44,476 nucleotides of DNA from DAHUYF01 sp052143095 (GCA_052143095.1 JBKQTR010000415.1:1-44476), one strand, 5' to 3'. Positions 33,394-42,512 are shown, numbered from the stretch's first letter. Program-made: numbers and translations. The notes: a model not told the origin generated them from the letters alone.

Positions 33394-34236
33394 TTAATGC
33401 GCGAGGATCACCGGCATGGTGGCTTCCATGATGATGTGGCGCGTGGCGCCGCCGAAGATCATCTGGCGCAGCCGGCTCTGGGTATAGGCGCCCTTGACCA
33501 TGAGGTCGGCGCCGATCGCCTTGGCCTCGTCGATAAAGACCTGGCCGGGCGTGCGGTCGCGCGGTGTCACATGCCGCGCCAGGGTGACGATGCCGTGCCG
33601 CGCCAGGCTCTGGGCGAGATCCTCGCTCGACGGGCCCGGCGTCATGGCGCCCTCGACGCTCACCACCTGCACGCTCGCGGCGCGCTTCAGGAACGGCATG
33701 GCGAAGGCCACGGTGCGCGCCGTCTCGGTGCTGCCGTTCCAGGCGACGAGAACGCGCTCGCCGATCGAGGCAAGCGGCACCGGCGGCGCCATCAGCACCG
33801 GCCGGCCGCTCTCGAACAGCGCATCCTCGAGCGTCGCTTCGGCCAGCGAGGCAAGCTTGGCCGGGCGCTCGACGGCGATGAGATCGAAGACGCGGCCGAG
33901 CGAGCCGACCACGGCGTTCTGCCGTCCCGCCTCCTCGCGCCATTCGGCGCTGGGGCCGTCGCCCGCCGGCGGCCCCAGCGGCACGCCATGCTGGCGCATG
34001 AAGGAGGCGAAGAGCGCGCGCGCCTGCTCGCGCCGGTCCTGGCCCTCGCGCTCCAGGGTGCGGTCGACCTCGGAGGAGATCGAAAAGCCCATCTCGCCGC
34101 CGAACACCACGGCATATTCGGCGGTAAGCGCGTTCAAGCCGGTCACCCGGGCGTTGAAGCGCTTGGCGACCAGCAGCGCCGTCTCGAGCAACGACGCCGC
34201 GGTGCCGTCGCTGACGACGGCCAACACGGTTCTCAT
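33394..34236 (-). CDS. Universal stress protein (UspA family, two-domain length)
   Basis: A 280-residue Usp protein from the ATG at 34236, preceded by GAGGTGGGC. The long frame to 34434 is an artefact. The first half starts MRTVLAVVSDGTAASLLETA. The second starts ERVLVAWNGSTETARTVAFA and ends with the nucleotide-binding-type block GADLMVKGAYTQSRLRQMIF followed by GGATRHIIMEATMPVILAH. The tandem layout is common in Alphaproteobacteria. The likely role is stress tolerance through ATP or AMP binding; no specific partner is visible. A TATACT-like -10 at 34294-34289 with a weak -35 17 bp upstream is a possible promoter. Divergent from the DUF4910 gene. Confidence 0.9.
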   Translation of the reverse strand: MRTVLAVVSDGTAASLLETALLVAKRFNARVTGLNALTAEYAVVFGGEMGFSISSEVDRTLEREGQDRREQARALFASFMRQHGVPLGPPAGDGPSAEWREEAGRQNAVVGSLGRVFDLIAVERPAKLASLAEATLEDALFESGRPVLMAPPVPLASIGERVLVAWNGSTETARTVAFAMPFLKRAASVQVVSVEGAMTPGPSSEDLAQSLARHGIVTLARHVTPRDRTPGQVFIDEAKAIGADLMVKGAYTQSRLRQMIFGGATRHIIMEATMPVILAH

Positions 34237-34381
34237 GCCCACCTCACCTGTCCCAGCAACCTCATGGGGCCGCTTCGGTTTTTTGCCCAGTATACCCCTT
34301 GCCAGGGCGGCACAAAAGCGCGACGGGAACCGGCGGGCAGGCGAGGCCGTTCGTCTGGCGTTCGCGCGGAGGTGCAGGAGC

Positions 34382-35722
34382 TTGGACGGAGAGCCGCTAC
34401 GGCCCGGGGAGAGCGACGACCCCGCCGCCGCCATGATCCGCCTCGTCGAGGCGCTCTACCCGATCTGCCGCAGCATCACCGGCGACGGGCTGCGGCAAAG
34501 CCTCGGCCTCATCGCCCGCGAGATCCCGCTCAGCCTCAGCGAGGTGCCGACCGGGACCCAGCTTTTCGACTGGACGGTGCCGCGCGAATGGACCGTGCGC
34601 GGGGCCTATATCGCCACGCTCGACGGCAGGCGGGTGGTCGATTTCGCGGCGTCCAACCTGCATCTCGTGCAATACAGCGTGCCTGTCGACCGCATCGTCG
34701 AGCGCGGCGAGCTGCTGCGCCACCTCCACACCCTGCCGGAGACGCCGGACTGGATCCCCTACCGTACCAGCTATTACAGCGAGAATTGGGGCTTCTGCCT
34801 GAGCCGGCGCCAGGCGGAGCGGCTGACCGAGGAGCGCTACCGCGTCGTCATCGACACCACGCTCGCGCCCGGCCATCTCACTTATGGCGAGCTCCTCCTG
34901 CCCGGGGCGCAGCCGGAGGAGGTGCTGCTCTCGTGCCATTCCTGCCATCCCTCGCTGGCCAACGACAACCTCTCGGGGATCGCGGTGGCGGTGATGCTGG
35001 CGCGCCGGCTGATGGCGCGGCAGCAGCGGCGGCTCACCTATCGCTTCCTCTTCATCCCAGGCACCATCGGCTCGCTCGCCTGGCTCGCGGCCAACGAGGC
35101 GCGGGTGCCGCTGGTGACGCATGGGCTGGTGCTGAGCTGCCTCGGCGACGGCGCGCCCTTCACCTACAAGCAGAGCCGGCGGGGCGACGCCGCCATCGAC
35201 CGCATTGCCGCCCATGTGCTGCAGGCGAGCGGCGAGCCCTATCGCGTCCAGCCCTTCAGCCCTTACGGCTATGACGAGCGGCAATATTGCTCGCCCGGCT
35301 TCGACATGCCGGTGGGCTGCCTGATGCGCTCGCCCAACGGCACCTTCCCGGAATACCACACCTCGGCCGACAATCTCGGGTTCATCAGGCCGGCGGCGCT
35401 TGCCGGCGCGCTCGAGACGCTGACGCGCATTGTCGACGTCATCGAGGGCGACGCGACCTACCGCAACCTCAGCCCGAAGGGCGAGCCGCAGCTCGGCAAG
35501 CGCGGGCTCTACCGGCCGATCGGCGGGCAGAAAGAGGCCGGCGGCTTCGATCAGATGGCGCTGCTCTGGGTGCTGAACCTCGCCGATGGCAGGCATTCGC
35601 TGCTCGACACCGCCGAGCGCGCGGGAATGCCGTTCGCGGCGATCCGCGCCGCAGCGGATGCGCTGCTCAAGGCGGGGCTGCTGGCGCCGGCCGCAGCGGC
35701 CGATGCGGGCGCATCCTCATAA
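34382..35722 (+). CDS. DUF4910 aminopeptidase-like protein
   Basis: A 446-residue protein with the aminopeptidase-like fold (DUF4910, M28-related). The start is probably TTG at 34382, because GGAGGT lies eight bases upstream; an ATG at 34433 is the alternative. YPICRSITGDGLRQSL near the N-terminus is typical. The likely metal site includes SCHSCHPSLANDNLSG and, later, PEYHTSADNLGF. CLGDGAPFTYKQSRRG is also conserved in style. Relatives often occur in surface-polysaccharide or modified-glycan clusters, but no glycosyltransferase is nearby here, so the substrate is unknown. A winged-helix-like C-terminal part (about 370-440) fits the usual DUF4910 layout. It is convergent with the phosphatase-kinase gene. 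Confidence 0.85.
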   Translation: MDGEPLRPGESDDPAAAMIRLVEALYPICRSITGDGLRQSLGLIAREIPLSLSEVPTGTQLFDWTVPREWTVRGAYIATLDGRRVVDFAASNLHLVQYSVPVDRIVERGELLRHLHTLPETPDWIPYRTSYYSENWGFCLSRRQAERLTEERYRVVIDTTLAPGHLTYGELLLPGAQPEEVLLSCHSCHPSLANDNLSGIAVAVMLARRLMARQQRRLTYRFLFIPGTIGSLAWLAANEARVPLVTHGLVLSCLGDGAPFTYKQSRRGDAAIDRIAAHVLQASGEPYRVQPFSPYGYDERQYCSPGFDMPVGCLMRSPNGTFPEYHTSADNLGFIRPAALAGALETLTRIVDVIEGDATYRNLSPKGEPQLGKRGLYRPIGGQKEAGGFDQMALLWVLNLADGRHSLLDTAERAGMPFAAIRAAADALLKAGLLAPAAAADAGASS

Positions 35723-35813
35723 ACGAGCCGGAATGCCTGCTCTTCCGCCGCGGTGAGGCCGCGGCGCCCGCCGGCGCGGTCGAGCGCAAAGTTTCGGGGC
35801 TCGCGGCAGGACC

Positions 35814-37520
35814 CTAACGCAGCAGCAGCGACAGCAGAAGCGCCAGCGCCAGCAGCGCCGCCACGCCCTGCCAGAATCGCAGCGGGGCGCGTTCATAGAG
35901 CGTCCGCGGCCGGCGGACCGGAGCGGCGGCGCGCGCCGGTCCCGCCTCCATCTCCAGCGCGAATTCGTTCATGTCGCGGAAACGCTCGCCGGGATCGATC
36001 GCGATCGCCCGGCCCAGAACGGCCTGGAGCCACGCCGGCAGATCCGGGCGCAGCGCGGAGAACTCCTTCGGCCGGTCCCGGCGCGGCCGGCTGGTGGCGT
36101 CGGGATTGCCGTAAGGGAACTCGCCGGTGAAGGCGCGGAACATGGTGACGCCCAGGGCGTAGATGTCGGTAGCCTCGTTCCCGGGCTCGCCGGCGAACAT
36201 TTCCGGCGCCATGTAGGCGGGGGTGCCGGGAATGTCCTCGGGCGGAAAATCCTCCAGCCCGGGCACGCGCACCACGCCGAGATCGAGCAGCTTCAGCGAT
36301 CCCTCGCCCTCGAGCATCACGTTGTCCGGCTTGATGTCGCGATGGATGATGCCGGCGCGGTGCAGCGCCGCCGCCCCGCGCGCCAGCCTGACCGCGATCG
36401 TCCGTCCTTCCTCCAGGCCGAGCGACGGGCGGCGCGCAAGCCGCGTCTCCAGCAGCTCGCCCTGGTAGAGCGGCATGACGGTGTAGAGGCAGGTCTGCCG
36501 TCCCGGCGGCAGCTCGATGATGCGGCCGACCCAAGGACTGTTCACGCGCGCGCCGACCCAGGCTTCGCGGACGAAAGCCGCGTGGTAGGTGGCGACGGCG
36601 GCGACCTGCGGCTTGGGGAATTTCAACGCGACCTCGCCGCCTTCGACCTCGTCCACCGCACCGAACAGGCGGCTGTATCGGCCGTCGGAGAGCAACACTT
36701 TGAGCACGAAACCGTCGATCGTCTCGCCGCCGAACGGCACCTGGATCAACGGCAATTGCATGATGGCGCTGCCGATGTCGGCCGACTCCGCCGCCGGCAG
36801 CCCGACCACGTCCAGCACCAGAGCGGTACAATTGTCGGTGCTGCCCGCGGCGAGCGCGGCCGCTACCAAAGCGCGGGCGGTATCCTCGGGAGCGGAGCGC
36901 TCGCGCAGGATGCCGATGATGCCGTCGTCGGTCAGGACTCCGTGCAGCCCGTCGCTGGACAGCAGGAAGCGGTCGTGCAGCGCCACCGGCTGCGTCGCGT
37001 AATCCAGACGCACCTCCGCCTCGATGCCCAGCGCGCGATAGAGCGCGCGCGGCCGGCCGGGGCCGTCCTCCCGCAGGTGATCGGTGGTCAGGCAGGTCAG
37101 ACGCTCGCCCCTCAGCCGATAGGCGCGCGTGTCCCCGACATGCAGCACGTGGGCGACGCGGCCGCGCAGGACCAGGGCGGTGAAGGTGCATCCCATCCCC
37201 GCCAGCTCCGGATCCTGGTGACCCATGGAATGGATCCAGCCATTGAGCGCATTGACGATCGTGGCTGCCGCGCGCCGCACTTCCAAGGTTTCAGGCAGGT
37301 CGCAAAATCCGTCCAGAAAGCCGCGCACCGCCGTCTCGGCCGCCACGCGACCGCCCTTGGCACCGCCGATTCCGTCGGCGATCGCCGCCACCACCTCCCG
37401 GCGCGGCTCGGGCAACTCCGCGCCGAAAACCGCGCCGGCGAAATCCTCGTTGCGCTTGCGCGGCCCGGTCTCCGAGATGAATCCGACGCTTGCCTTAAGG
37501 CCGGCAACACCCTCAACCAT
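35814..37520 (-). CDS. PP2C-type phosphatase / Ser-Thr protein kinase fusion with C-terminal membrane anchor
   Basis: A 568-residue two-enzyme protein. The PP2C domain (1-240) has RKRNEDFAG (D26), ADGIGGAKGG (D49), HVGDTRAY, LLSSDGLHGVL and STDNCTAL, so its metal-binding aspartates look complete. The kinase domain (about 265-525) has EVALKFPKP with the ATP-binding Lys and HRDIKPDN at 393-400. At 413-415 it has DLG in place of DFG, and GTPAYMAPE is present. A single C-terminal helix (WQGVAALLALALLLSLLL) places both domains at the inner face of the membrane. Kinase and phosphatase on one chain suggest self-limiting control of a shared target. Downstream genes on the same strand are absent; the neighbours are a small exported protein and the ammonium transporter. 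Confidence 0.95.
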   Translation of the reverse strand: MVEGVAGLKASVGFISETGPRKRNEDFAGAVFGAELPEPRREVVAAIADGIGGAKGGRVAAETAVRGFLDGFCDLPETLEVRRAAATIVNALNGWIHSMGHQDPELAGMGCTFTALVLRGRVAHVLHVGDTRAYRLRGERLTCLTTDHLREDGPGRPRALYRALGIEAEVRLDYATQPVALHDRFLLSSDGLHGVLTDDGIIGILRERSAPEDTARALVAAALAAGSTDNCTALVLDVVGLPAAESADIGSAIMQLPLIQVPFGGETIDGFVLKVLLSDGRYSRLFGAVDEVEGGEVALKFPKPQVAAVATYHAAFVREAWVGARVNSPWVGRIIELPPGRQTCLYTVMPLYQGELLETRLARRPSLGLEEGRTIAVRLARGAAALHRAGIIHRDIKPDNVMLEGEGSLKLLDLGVVRVPGLEDFPPEDIPGTPAYMAPEMFAGEPGNEATDIYALGVTMFRAFTGEFPYGNPDATSRPRRDRPKEFSALRPDLPAWLQAVLGRAIAIDPGERFRDMNEFALEMEAGPARAAAPVRRPRTLYERAPLRFWQGVAALLALALLLSLLLR

Positions 37521-37603
37521 CGGCGTCGCTCCGATTCCGCCGGGCGGCGGGCCGCCGGGATCGTGGCGCGGCCGCGATTCCGGGGGATCGCCGCGTCAAT
37601 TCA

Positions 37604-37939
37604 TCAGTCTGAATTCTTCAGCTTGCAACGATCATAGAGAAAATAGCCGCCAGTGCTTGACGCGACGATCACCGTAAGATCCCCGGACCGGCGGTCAAGC
37701 GTGTAGTTGCCGCCGTCCTTGGCGTCGTGCCACGAAATCTTCGCGTCGCTGACGCGGGCGGGATTGGCATCCACGGTGCCCTTTTCGTAGTCGATGCTGA
37801 TCTGCCAGCTCGCGCCGCTGGCCGGATTGGTGCAGGTGATCGCGGTCACGCCCGACGGCGCTTCACCGCCGATCGCGGGAACAGCCATGCAAGCGGCCAG
37901 CGCAGCGACCCCTGCTGCCAGGGGCCGGTTCAAGAACAT
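37604..37939 (-). CDS. Small exported hypothetical protein
   Basis: A 111-residue protein with a Sec signal peptide (PLAAGVAALAACMAVPAIGG). The mature domain of about 87 residues has two cysteines (ITCTNP and DRCKL) that could form one disulphide. It has a beta-rich pattern: SWQISIDYEKGTVDA, ISWHDAKDGGNYTLDR, DLTVIVASSTGGYFLYDRC. Strands of this kind recall small periplasmic beta-sandwich domains, but I recognise no family. It lies upstream of, and on the same strand as, the phosphatase-kinase gene (83 bp gap) and is divergent from amt. The two could be co-transcribed, which would pair an exported protein with a membrane kinase. Confidence 0.7.
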   Translation of the reverse strand: MFLNRPLAAGVAALAACMAVPAIGGEAPSGVTAITCTNPASGASWQISIDYEKGTVDANPARVSDAKISWHDAKDGGNYTLDRRSGDLTVIVASSTGGYFLYDRCKLKNSD

Positions 37940-38315
37940 GGTCTGAGCTGCAGGACCATGATCTCATCCATAGCCGATTCTCGCGCGCTTGCGAGGAACG
38001 TCGCAGGAAGGGAGGTGGCGGATTGGGTCATCTTCTGACCGTCATTCGACTTCCATGGCATGGCCCAAGTCAATCCCGAGTTGGCCGCCCAGTTTATGAT
38101 CATCGTGAATATTCTTTGATCATTTCGCCTTAAAAGCACTCACCGAGCTTGATAGGAAACCGCGTCCCGGTACCGGTTCGGCTAACCTGCACAATTGGCA
38201 CAATTGTTGCGCGAACGCAGCCGATGCGGTCCGGGATGTCACTCGCCCGCGCGTCATTCGTACGCCGATTTGGTACTGCCACAGGAGAAGCCAACAGCAA
38301 CGAAGGGGGGAAGCC
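37940..38315. promoter_or_regulatory. Divergent regulatory region upstream of amt
   Basis: 376 bases without a gene I can support. It is AT-richer than the surroundings. It holds the sigma-54 promoter at 38195-38211 and two TGATCA hexamers at 38097-38102 and 38117-38122, spaced exactly 20 bp. These lie about 105-125 bp upstream of the predicted transcription start, where sigma-54 enhancer sites often sit. No clear NtrC consensus was found by eye. Confidence 0.55.
38195..38211 (+). promoter_or_regulatory. Sigma-54 promoter of amt
   Basis: TTGGCAC, AATTG, TTGCG: the -24 GG and -12 GC are separated by exactly ten bases, and the hexamer TGGCAC plus TTGC match the RpoN consensus almost perfectly. 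Transcription would start near 38222, about 94 bases before the GTG start of amt. Ammonium transporter genes are classic NtrC/RpoN targets under nitrogen limitation, so position and function agree. Confidence 0.8.
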
Positions 38316-39635
38316 GTGCTCGTACCATCACCGAAATGGCTCGATACCGGAAACAATGCCTGGCAACTGGCCGCCGCGACTTTCGTCGGCCTGCAAAGCA
38401 TTCCCGGCTTAATGGTTCTCTATGGCGGGATCGTCAAGAAGAAATGGGCGATCAACTCCGCCTTCATGTCGCTCTACGCCTTCGCCTCGGTCCTGATCGT
38501 CTGGATTCTCTTCGACTACAACATGGCGTTCGGGCCGCAATGGTTCCCGTTCCTGGGCACGCCGCTGCCGGCGACGTCGGCCGCGTTCACCACCGGCCAG
38601 GCGGTCATTCCAGCGGCAGCCTCGGGCATGCCGGACCTCACCTTCCCGATGGCGACGCTGGTGTTCTTCCAGTTCGTGTTCGCGGCGATCACGGTGATCA
38701 TTCTGGCCGGCGCGGTGCTCGGCCGCATGAACTTCACCGCGTGGGTGCTGTTCTGCCCGATTTGGATGACCCTGGTCTATACGGTCGGGGCGTTCAGCCT
38801 GTGGGGTGGCGGCTGGCTCGCCAGTATGGGCGTGGCGGACTTCTCGGGCGGCTATGTCATCCATCTCGCCGCCGGCACGTCCGGATTCGTCGCTGCGGCG
38901 ATGATCGGCCCACGGCTGCAACAGGATCGCGAGCATTTTCCACCCAATAGCCTGCTGGTCACGTTGATCGGCGCCGGCATCTTGTGGCTGGGCTGGAACG
39001 GCTTCAACGGCGGCGATCCCTATTTCGCCAATGCCGATGCCGGCGCGGCGGTGCTCAACACCAACACCGCCACCGCGGTGGCCCTGTTGGTCTGGACGCT
39101 GATGGACAAGATGGCCTATGGCAAGCCGTCGATCATCGGCGCGGTCAACGGCATGATCGCGGGCTTGGTGGCGATCACGCCCGCCGCCGGTTACGTGGAC
39201 GGCTGGGGCGCGATCATCATCGGCATCTGCGCCGGGATCATTCCCTGGCTCAGCATGAACAAGCTGCAGAAGATCAAGCTGATGATGAAGGTGGACGATA
39301 CCTTGAGCGTCTTCTCCACCCACGGCATTGCCGGGCTGATGGGCGGCCTGTTGCTGGGCATCCTCGGCAATCCGGACATGCTGCAATATATCGGCACCGA
39401 CAAGGAGGCGCCCGGCGTCAATGTGACCGGCTGGCTCTACGGCAACCCCGGCCAGCTCCTGCTGCAGTTTTACGGTGCGGCGTTCATCATCGTGTACAAC
39501 GTGATCGCCACCTACATCATCCTCAAGGTCATCTCACTGATCGTGCCGCTGCGCATGGATGATGCCACGCTGAAGGTGGGAGACGACGCGGTTCACGGCG
39601 AGACCGCCTATGCGATTGGCACGGAGGGCGAGTAG
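38316..39635 (+). CDS. amt: Ammonium transporter (Amt family)
   Basis: Inner-membrane ammonium channel, 439 residues, with eleven or so hydrophobic segments. The pore twin histidines are present: H183 in GGYVIHLAAGTSG and H336 in STHGIAGLMGG. Pore phenylalanine positions are kept in FFQFVFA and WNGFNGG. There is no cleavable signal peptide. The start is GTG at 38316, after a GGGGGAAGCC ribosome-binding site. Most bacterial amtB genes are paired with glnK; none follows here, so PII control must come from elsewhere. Transcription is likely driven by RpoN (38195). It is divergent from a small exported protein and the phosphatase-kinase fusion. Confidence 0.95.
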   Translation: MLVPSPKWLDTGNNAWQLAAATFVGLQSIPGLMVLYGGIVKKKWAINSAFMSLYAFASVLIVWILFDYNMAFGPQWFPFLGTPLPATSAAFTTGQAVIPAAASGMPDLTFPMATLVFFQFVFAAITVIILAGAVLGRMNFTAWVLFCPIWMTLVYTVGAFSLWGGGWLASMGVADFSGGYVIHLAAGTSGFVAAAMIGPRLQQDREHFPPNSLLVTLIGAGILWLGWNGFNGGDPYFANADAGAAVLNTNTATAVALLVWTLMDKMAYGKPSIIGAVNGMIAGLVAITPAAGYVDGWGAIIIGICAGIIPWLSMNKLQKIKLMMKVDDTLSVFSTHGIAGLMGGLLLGILGNPDMLQYIGTDKEAPGVNVTGWLYGNPGQLLLQFYGAAFIIVYNVIATYIILKVISLIVPLRMDDATLKVGDDAVHGETAYAIGTEGE

Positions 39636-39694
39636 TCCGGCTACCGCTTTCGAGGACGCAGCTCGCGTTGACGTAGGCGCGCCGTAGGACCATC

Positions 39695-40639
39695 TCAAAT
39701 CAGCGCCGTGTCGAGCGCAAGCTTCGCCGCGGCAAGGTCCTCGAGCGGCAAGCCCACGGATTTGAAGAGCGTGATCTCGTCCTCGAAGCGGCGGCCCGCG
39801 CAGGAGCCGCGCGTCAGCTCGAAGAGATCTCCTGCGATGTCGTCGACGCTGATCGCGCCGGACGCGATCGGGGCGACGATGTCGCCGGCCTCGGCAAGCG
39901 CGCGTTCGCGCGAATCCACGAAGATTCGCGCGCGGCGCATCGTGTCGTCGTCGGCCTCGCGCGTCTCGGGGGTGCAGCCGCCGACGAGATCGATATGCAC
40001 GCCCAAGGGCAGCCAGTGGCCCTTGATCAGCGGCTCGCGCGATGGCGTGGCGCAGCAGATGATATGTGCGCCGCCAACCGCGCGCTGCAGATCGTCCGTG
40101 GGCGCCACCTTGAGCGAGCGTCGGGTCAGGCGCCGGGCGAGCCGCGCGGCGCGGTCGGGATTGCGACTCCACACCAGCACGTTGCAGATGGGCCTGACAC
40201 TCGCATGCGCGTCGATGAGATGGGAAGCGAGCGCGCCCGCGCCTGCCATCACCAGCCGCTCGCAATCGGGCCGCGCGAGATAGCTCGCGGCGAGCGCCGA
40301 TGCCGCAGCCGTTCGCCGCGCGGTGAGGGCCGGTCCGTCGAAGAGCGCGAGCGGCTTGCCGCTCGCAGCGTCAAAGAGGAGATACTGGCCCATGAGCGTC
40401 GCCTGGTCGCGCGTGGCGTTGCCGGGAAAGTGCGTGAGGAGCTTGATGCCGAGGTGCCGTCCCGCCTGCCACGCCGGCATGATCAGAAGCGTTCCCTCGC
40501 GCCCGCCGGGGACGTCGATCGCGAGGCGCTGCGGCGCCGCAGCGACGACATTGCTGCTGCGGAACATCTGCCGCAACGCCTCGACCAGATCCGGAAAATC
40601 GAGGGCCGCAACGACCTCGCTGTTTCCGAAAACGCGCAT
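39695..40639 (-). CDS. Ornithine cyclodeaminase / mu-crystallin family protein
   Basis: A 314-residue NAD(P)-dependent enzyme of the OCD/mu-crystallin family. The N-terminal substrate domain has HLGIKLLTHFPGN with the Lys used by the family. DGPALTARRTAAASALAASY with the conserved Arg follows. The Rossmann-like part has LVMAGAGALASHLIDA, although the usual G-x-G-x-x-G is altered to GAGALA. HIDLVGGCTPETREADDD supplies the usual Asp. Activities in the family include ornithine cyclodeaminase, alanine dehydrogenase and delta1-pyrroline-2-carboxylate or ketimine reductase; I cannot choose. Convergent with amt, which may hint at nitrogen metabolism, and divergent from the dehydratase gene. Confidence 0.88.
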   Translation of the reverse strand: MRVFGNSEVVAALDFPDLVEALRQMFRSSNVVAAAPQRLAIDVPGGREGTLLIMPAWQAGRHLGIKLLTHFPGNATRDQATLMGQYLLFDAASGKPLALFDGPALTARRTAAASALAASYLARPDCERLVMAGAGALASHLIDAHASVRPICNVLVWSRNPDRAARLARRLTRRSLKVAPTDDLQRAVGGAHIICCATPSREPLIKGHWLPLGVHIDLVGGCTPETREADDDTMRRARIFVDSRERALAEAGDIVAPIASGAISVDDIAGDLFELTRGSCAGRRFEDEITLFKSVGLPLEDLAAAKLALDTALI

Positions 40640-40811
40640 GGCGCGGGCATAGCTAGACAGCGATTTCGAGTCAATCGCGCGCCGGGGATACCAAGGCGCG
40701 GCAGCGTCGACCGCTCCATCCGGACCCCCCTCGACGGCGTCCGCGCATTGACAGGCCCGGCGCCGGGCGGCTTAGCTGCGCCCGCGCTTCCCGCCGTGTC
40801 AGGAGCTCTGA

Positions 40812-42512
40812 ATGAGCGATCCGATCGGGCTTGCCCGCGGTCTCACCAATTACGGCGATCGCGACTTCGCCCTCTATCTGCGCCGCTCCTTCGCCAAATC
40901 CATGGGCTATTCGCAAGCCATGCTGGCGAAGCCGGTGATCGGCATCGCCAACACCGCGAGCGGCTTCAACAATTGCCATAGGCTGGTGCCGGAGCTGGTC
41001 GAGGCGGTGACGCGCGGCGTGCTGGCGGCGGGCGCGCTGCCGAGCGCGTTCCCGACGATCTCGCTGGGCGAGGTGTTCCTCAACCCGACCAGCCTGATGT
41101 TCCGCAACCTCATGGCCATCGACACCGAGGAGATGATCCGCGCCCAGCCGATGGACGCGGTGGTGCTGGTCGGCGGCTGCGACAAGACGGTGCCGGCGCA
41201 GCTGATGGGCGCAGCTTCCGCCAACGTGCCGGCGATCCAGCTGGTGACGGGGCCGATGATGACGGGACCGTGGCGCGGCGAGCGGCTCGGCGCCTGTACC
41301 GATTGCCGGCGCTTCTGGGCGCGCTTCCGCGCCGGCGAAGTGAGCCGGCAGGAGATCGACGAGGTCGAGGGCAGCCTCGCCACCACCGCCGGCACCTGCG
41401 CGGTGATGGGCACGGCAAGCACCATGGCCGCGATCGCCGAGGCGCTCGGCATGATGCTGCCGGGCACCGCCGCGATCCCCGCCGTCCATGCCGACCGGCT
41501 GCGCGCCGCCGAGGCGACCGGCGCGGCGGCGGTGGCGCTGGCACGGCAGAAGCTCACCCCCGACCGCATCATCACCGCACAATCGATCGACAACGCGCTG
41601 CGCGTGCTGCTGGCGATCGGCGGCTCGACCAACGCCATCCTGCATCTCACCGCCATCGCCGGCCGGGTCGGCGTCGACATCCCGCTGGCGAAGCTCAACG
41701 CGCTCAGCGACGCGACGCCGGTGCTGGTCGACCTCAAGCCGACCGGACCGCATTACATGGAGGACCTCTTCGCCGCCGGCGGCATCGGCGCGGTGCTGCG
41801 CGAGCTGAAGCCGCTGCTGCATCTCGACTGCCTCACCGTCACCGGCGAGAGCCTGGGCGAGCGGCTCGCGCAAGGCGAGGGCGCCTTCGTCGACCGCGCG
41901 GTGGTGCGCTCGCTCGAGGAGCCGCTGCAGCCGCAAGGCGGTCTCGTCGCGCTGTTCGGCTCGCTGGCGCCCGGCGGCGCCATCCTCAAGCGCTCGGCTG
42001 CCGACGCCAAGCTGTTCGAGCGCCAAGGCCGCGCCGTGGTGTTCAGCTCGCTCGAGGATCTCGCCGCGCGTATCGACGATGCCGCGCTCGACGTGACGCC
42101 GGACGATTTCCTGGTGCTGCAGAATGCCGGCCCGACCAGCGCCTCGGCCATGCCCGAGGCGGGCTATCTGCCGATCCCGGGCAAGCTGGCGCGCGCCGGC
42201 GTCAAGGACATGGTGCGCATCTCCGATGCGCGCATGAGCGGCACCGCCTACGGCACGGTGGTGCTGCATGTGACGCCCGACGCGGCGAGCGGCGGGCCGC
42301 TGGCGAAGGTGCGCAGCGGCGACCTCATCCGGCTTTCGGTGAAGGAACGGCGGATCGACCTCCTGGTCGATGCCGCCGAGCTGGCGCGGCGCGCGGCCCC
42401 TGCCTCCGTCGCGCCCGCGCGCGGCTATGCCCGGCTCTATCGCGAGCAGATCCTGCAGGCCGATCGCGGCTGCGATTTCGCTTTCCTGCGCCACGCGCCG
42501 CCCGCAGGCTGA
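40812..42512 (+). CDS. IlvD/Edd-family sugar-acid dehydratase
   Basis: A 566-residue Fe-S dehydratase. Three cysteines, C55 (FNNCH), C123 (GGCDKT) and C196 (GTCAVMG), have the same spacing as the [2Fe-2S] ligands of the L-arabinonate dehydratase type. The catalytic-Ser block ISDARMSGTAYGT is intact. FNNCHRLVPELVEAV, LDLKP-like VDLKPTGPHYMEDL and GPWRGERLGACTDC resemble pentonate/gluconate dehydratases more than true IlvD. The substrate is therefore probably an aldonic acid, though dihydroxy-acid dehydratase activity is not excluded. The ATG at 40812 follows AGGAGCTCTG. No sugar transporter or dehydrogenase gene is adjacent. Confidence 0.9.
   Translation: MSDPIGLARGLTNYGDRDFALYLRRSFAKSMGYSQAMLAKPVIGIANTASGFNNCHRLVPELVEAVTRGVLAAGALPSAFPTISLGEVFLNPTSLMFRNLMAIDTEEMIRAQPMDAVVLVGGCDKTVPAQLMGAASANVPAIQLVTGPMMTGPWRGERLGACTDCRRFWARFRAGEVSRQEIDEVEGSLATTAGTCAVMGTASTMAAIAEALGMMLPGTAAIPAVHADRLRAAEATGAAAVALARQKLTPDRIITAQSIDNALRVLLAIGGSTNAILHLTAIAGRVGVDIPLAKLNALSDATPVLVDLKPTGPHYMEDLFAAGGIGAVLRELKPLLHLDCLTVTGESLGERLAQGEGAFVDRAVVRSLEEPLQPQGGLVALFGSLAPGGAILKRSAADAKLFERQGRAVVFSSLEDLAARIDDAALDVTPDDFLVLQNAGPTSASAMPEAGYLPIPGKLARAGVKDMVRISDARMSGTAYGTVVLHVTPDAASGGPLAKVRSGDLIRLSVKERRIDLLVDAAELARRAAPASVAPARGYARLYREQILQADRGCDFAFLRHAPPAG

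Noticed and set aside
40671..42494. A 607-codon minus-strand frame antisense to the IlvD/Edd dehydratase gene
   Set aside because: Low-complexity Gln/His/Arg-rich shadow without any family feature.
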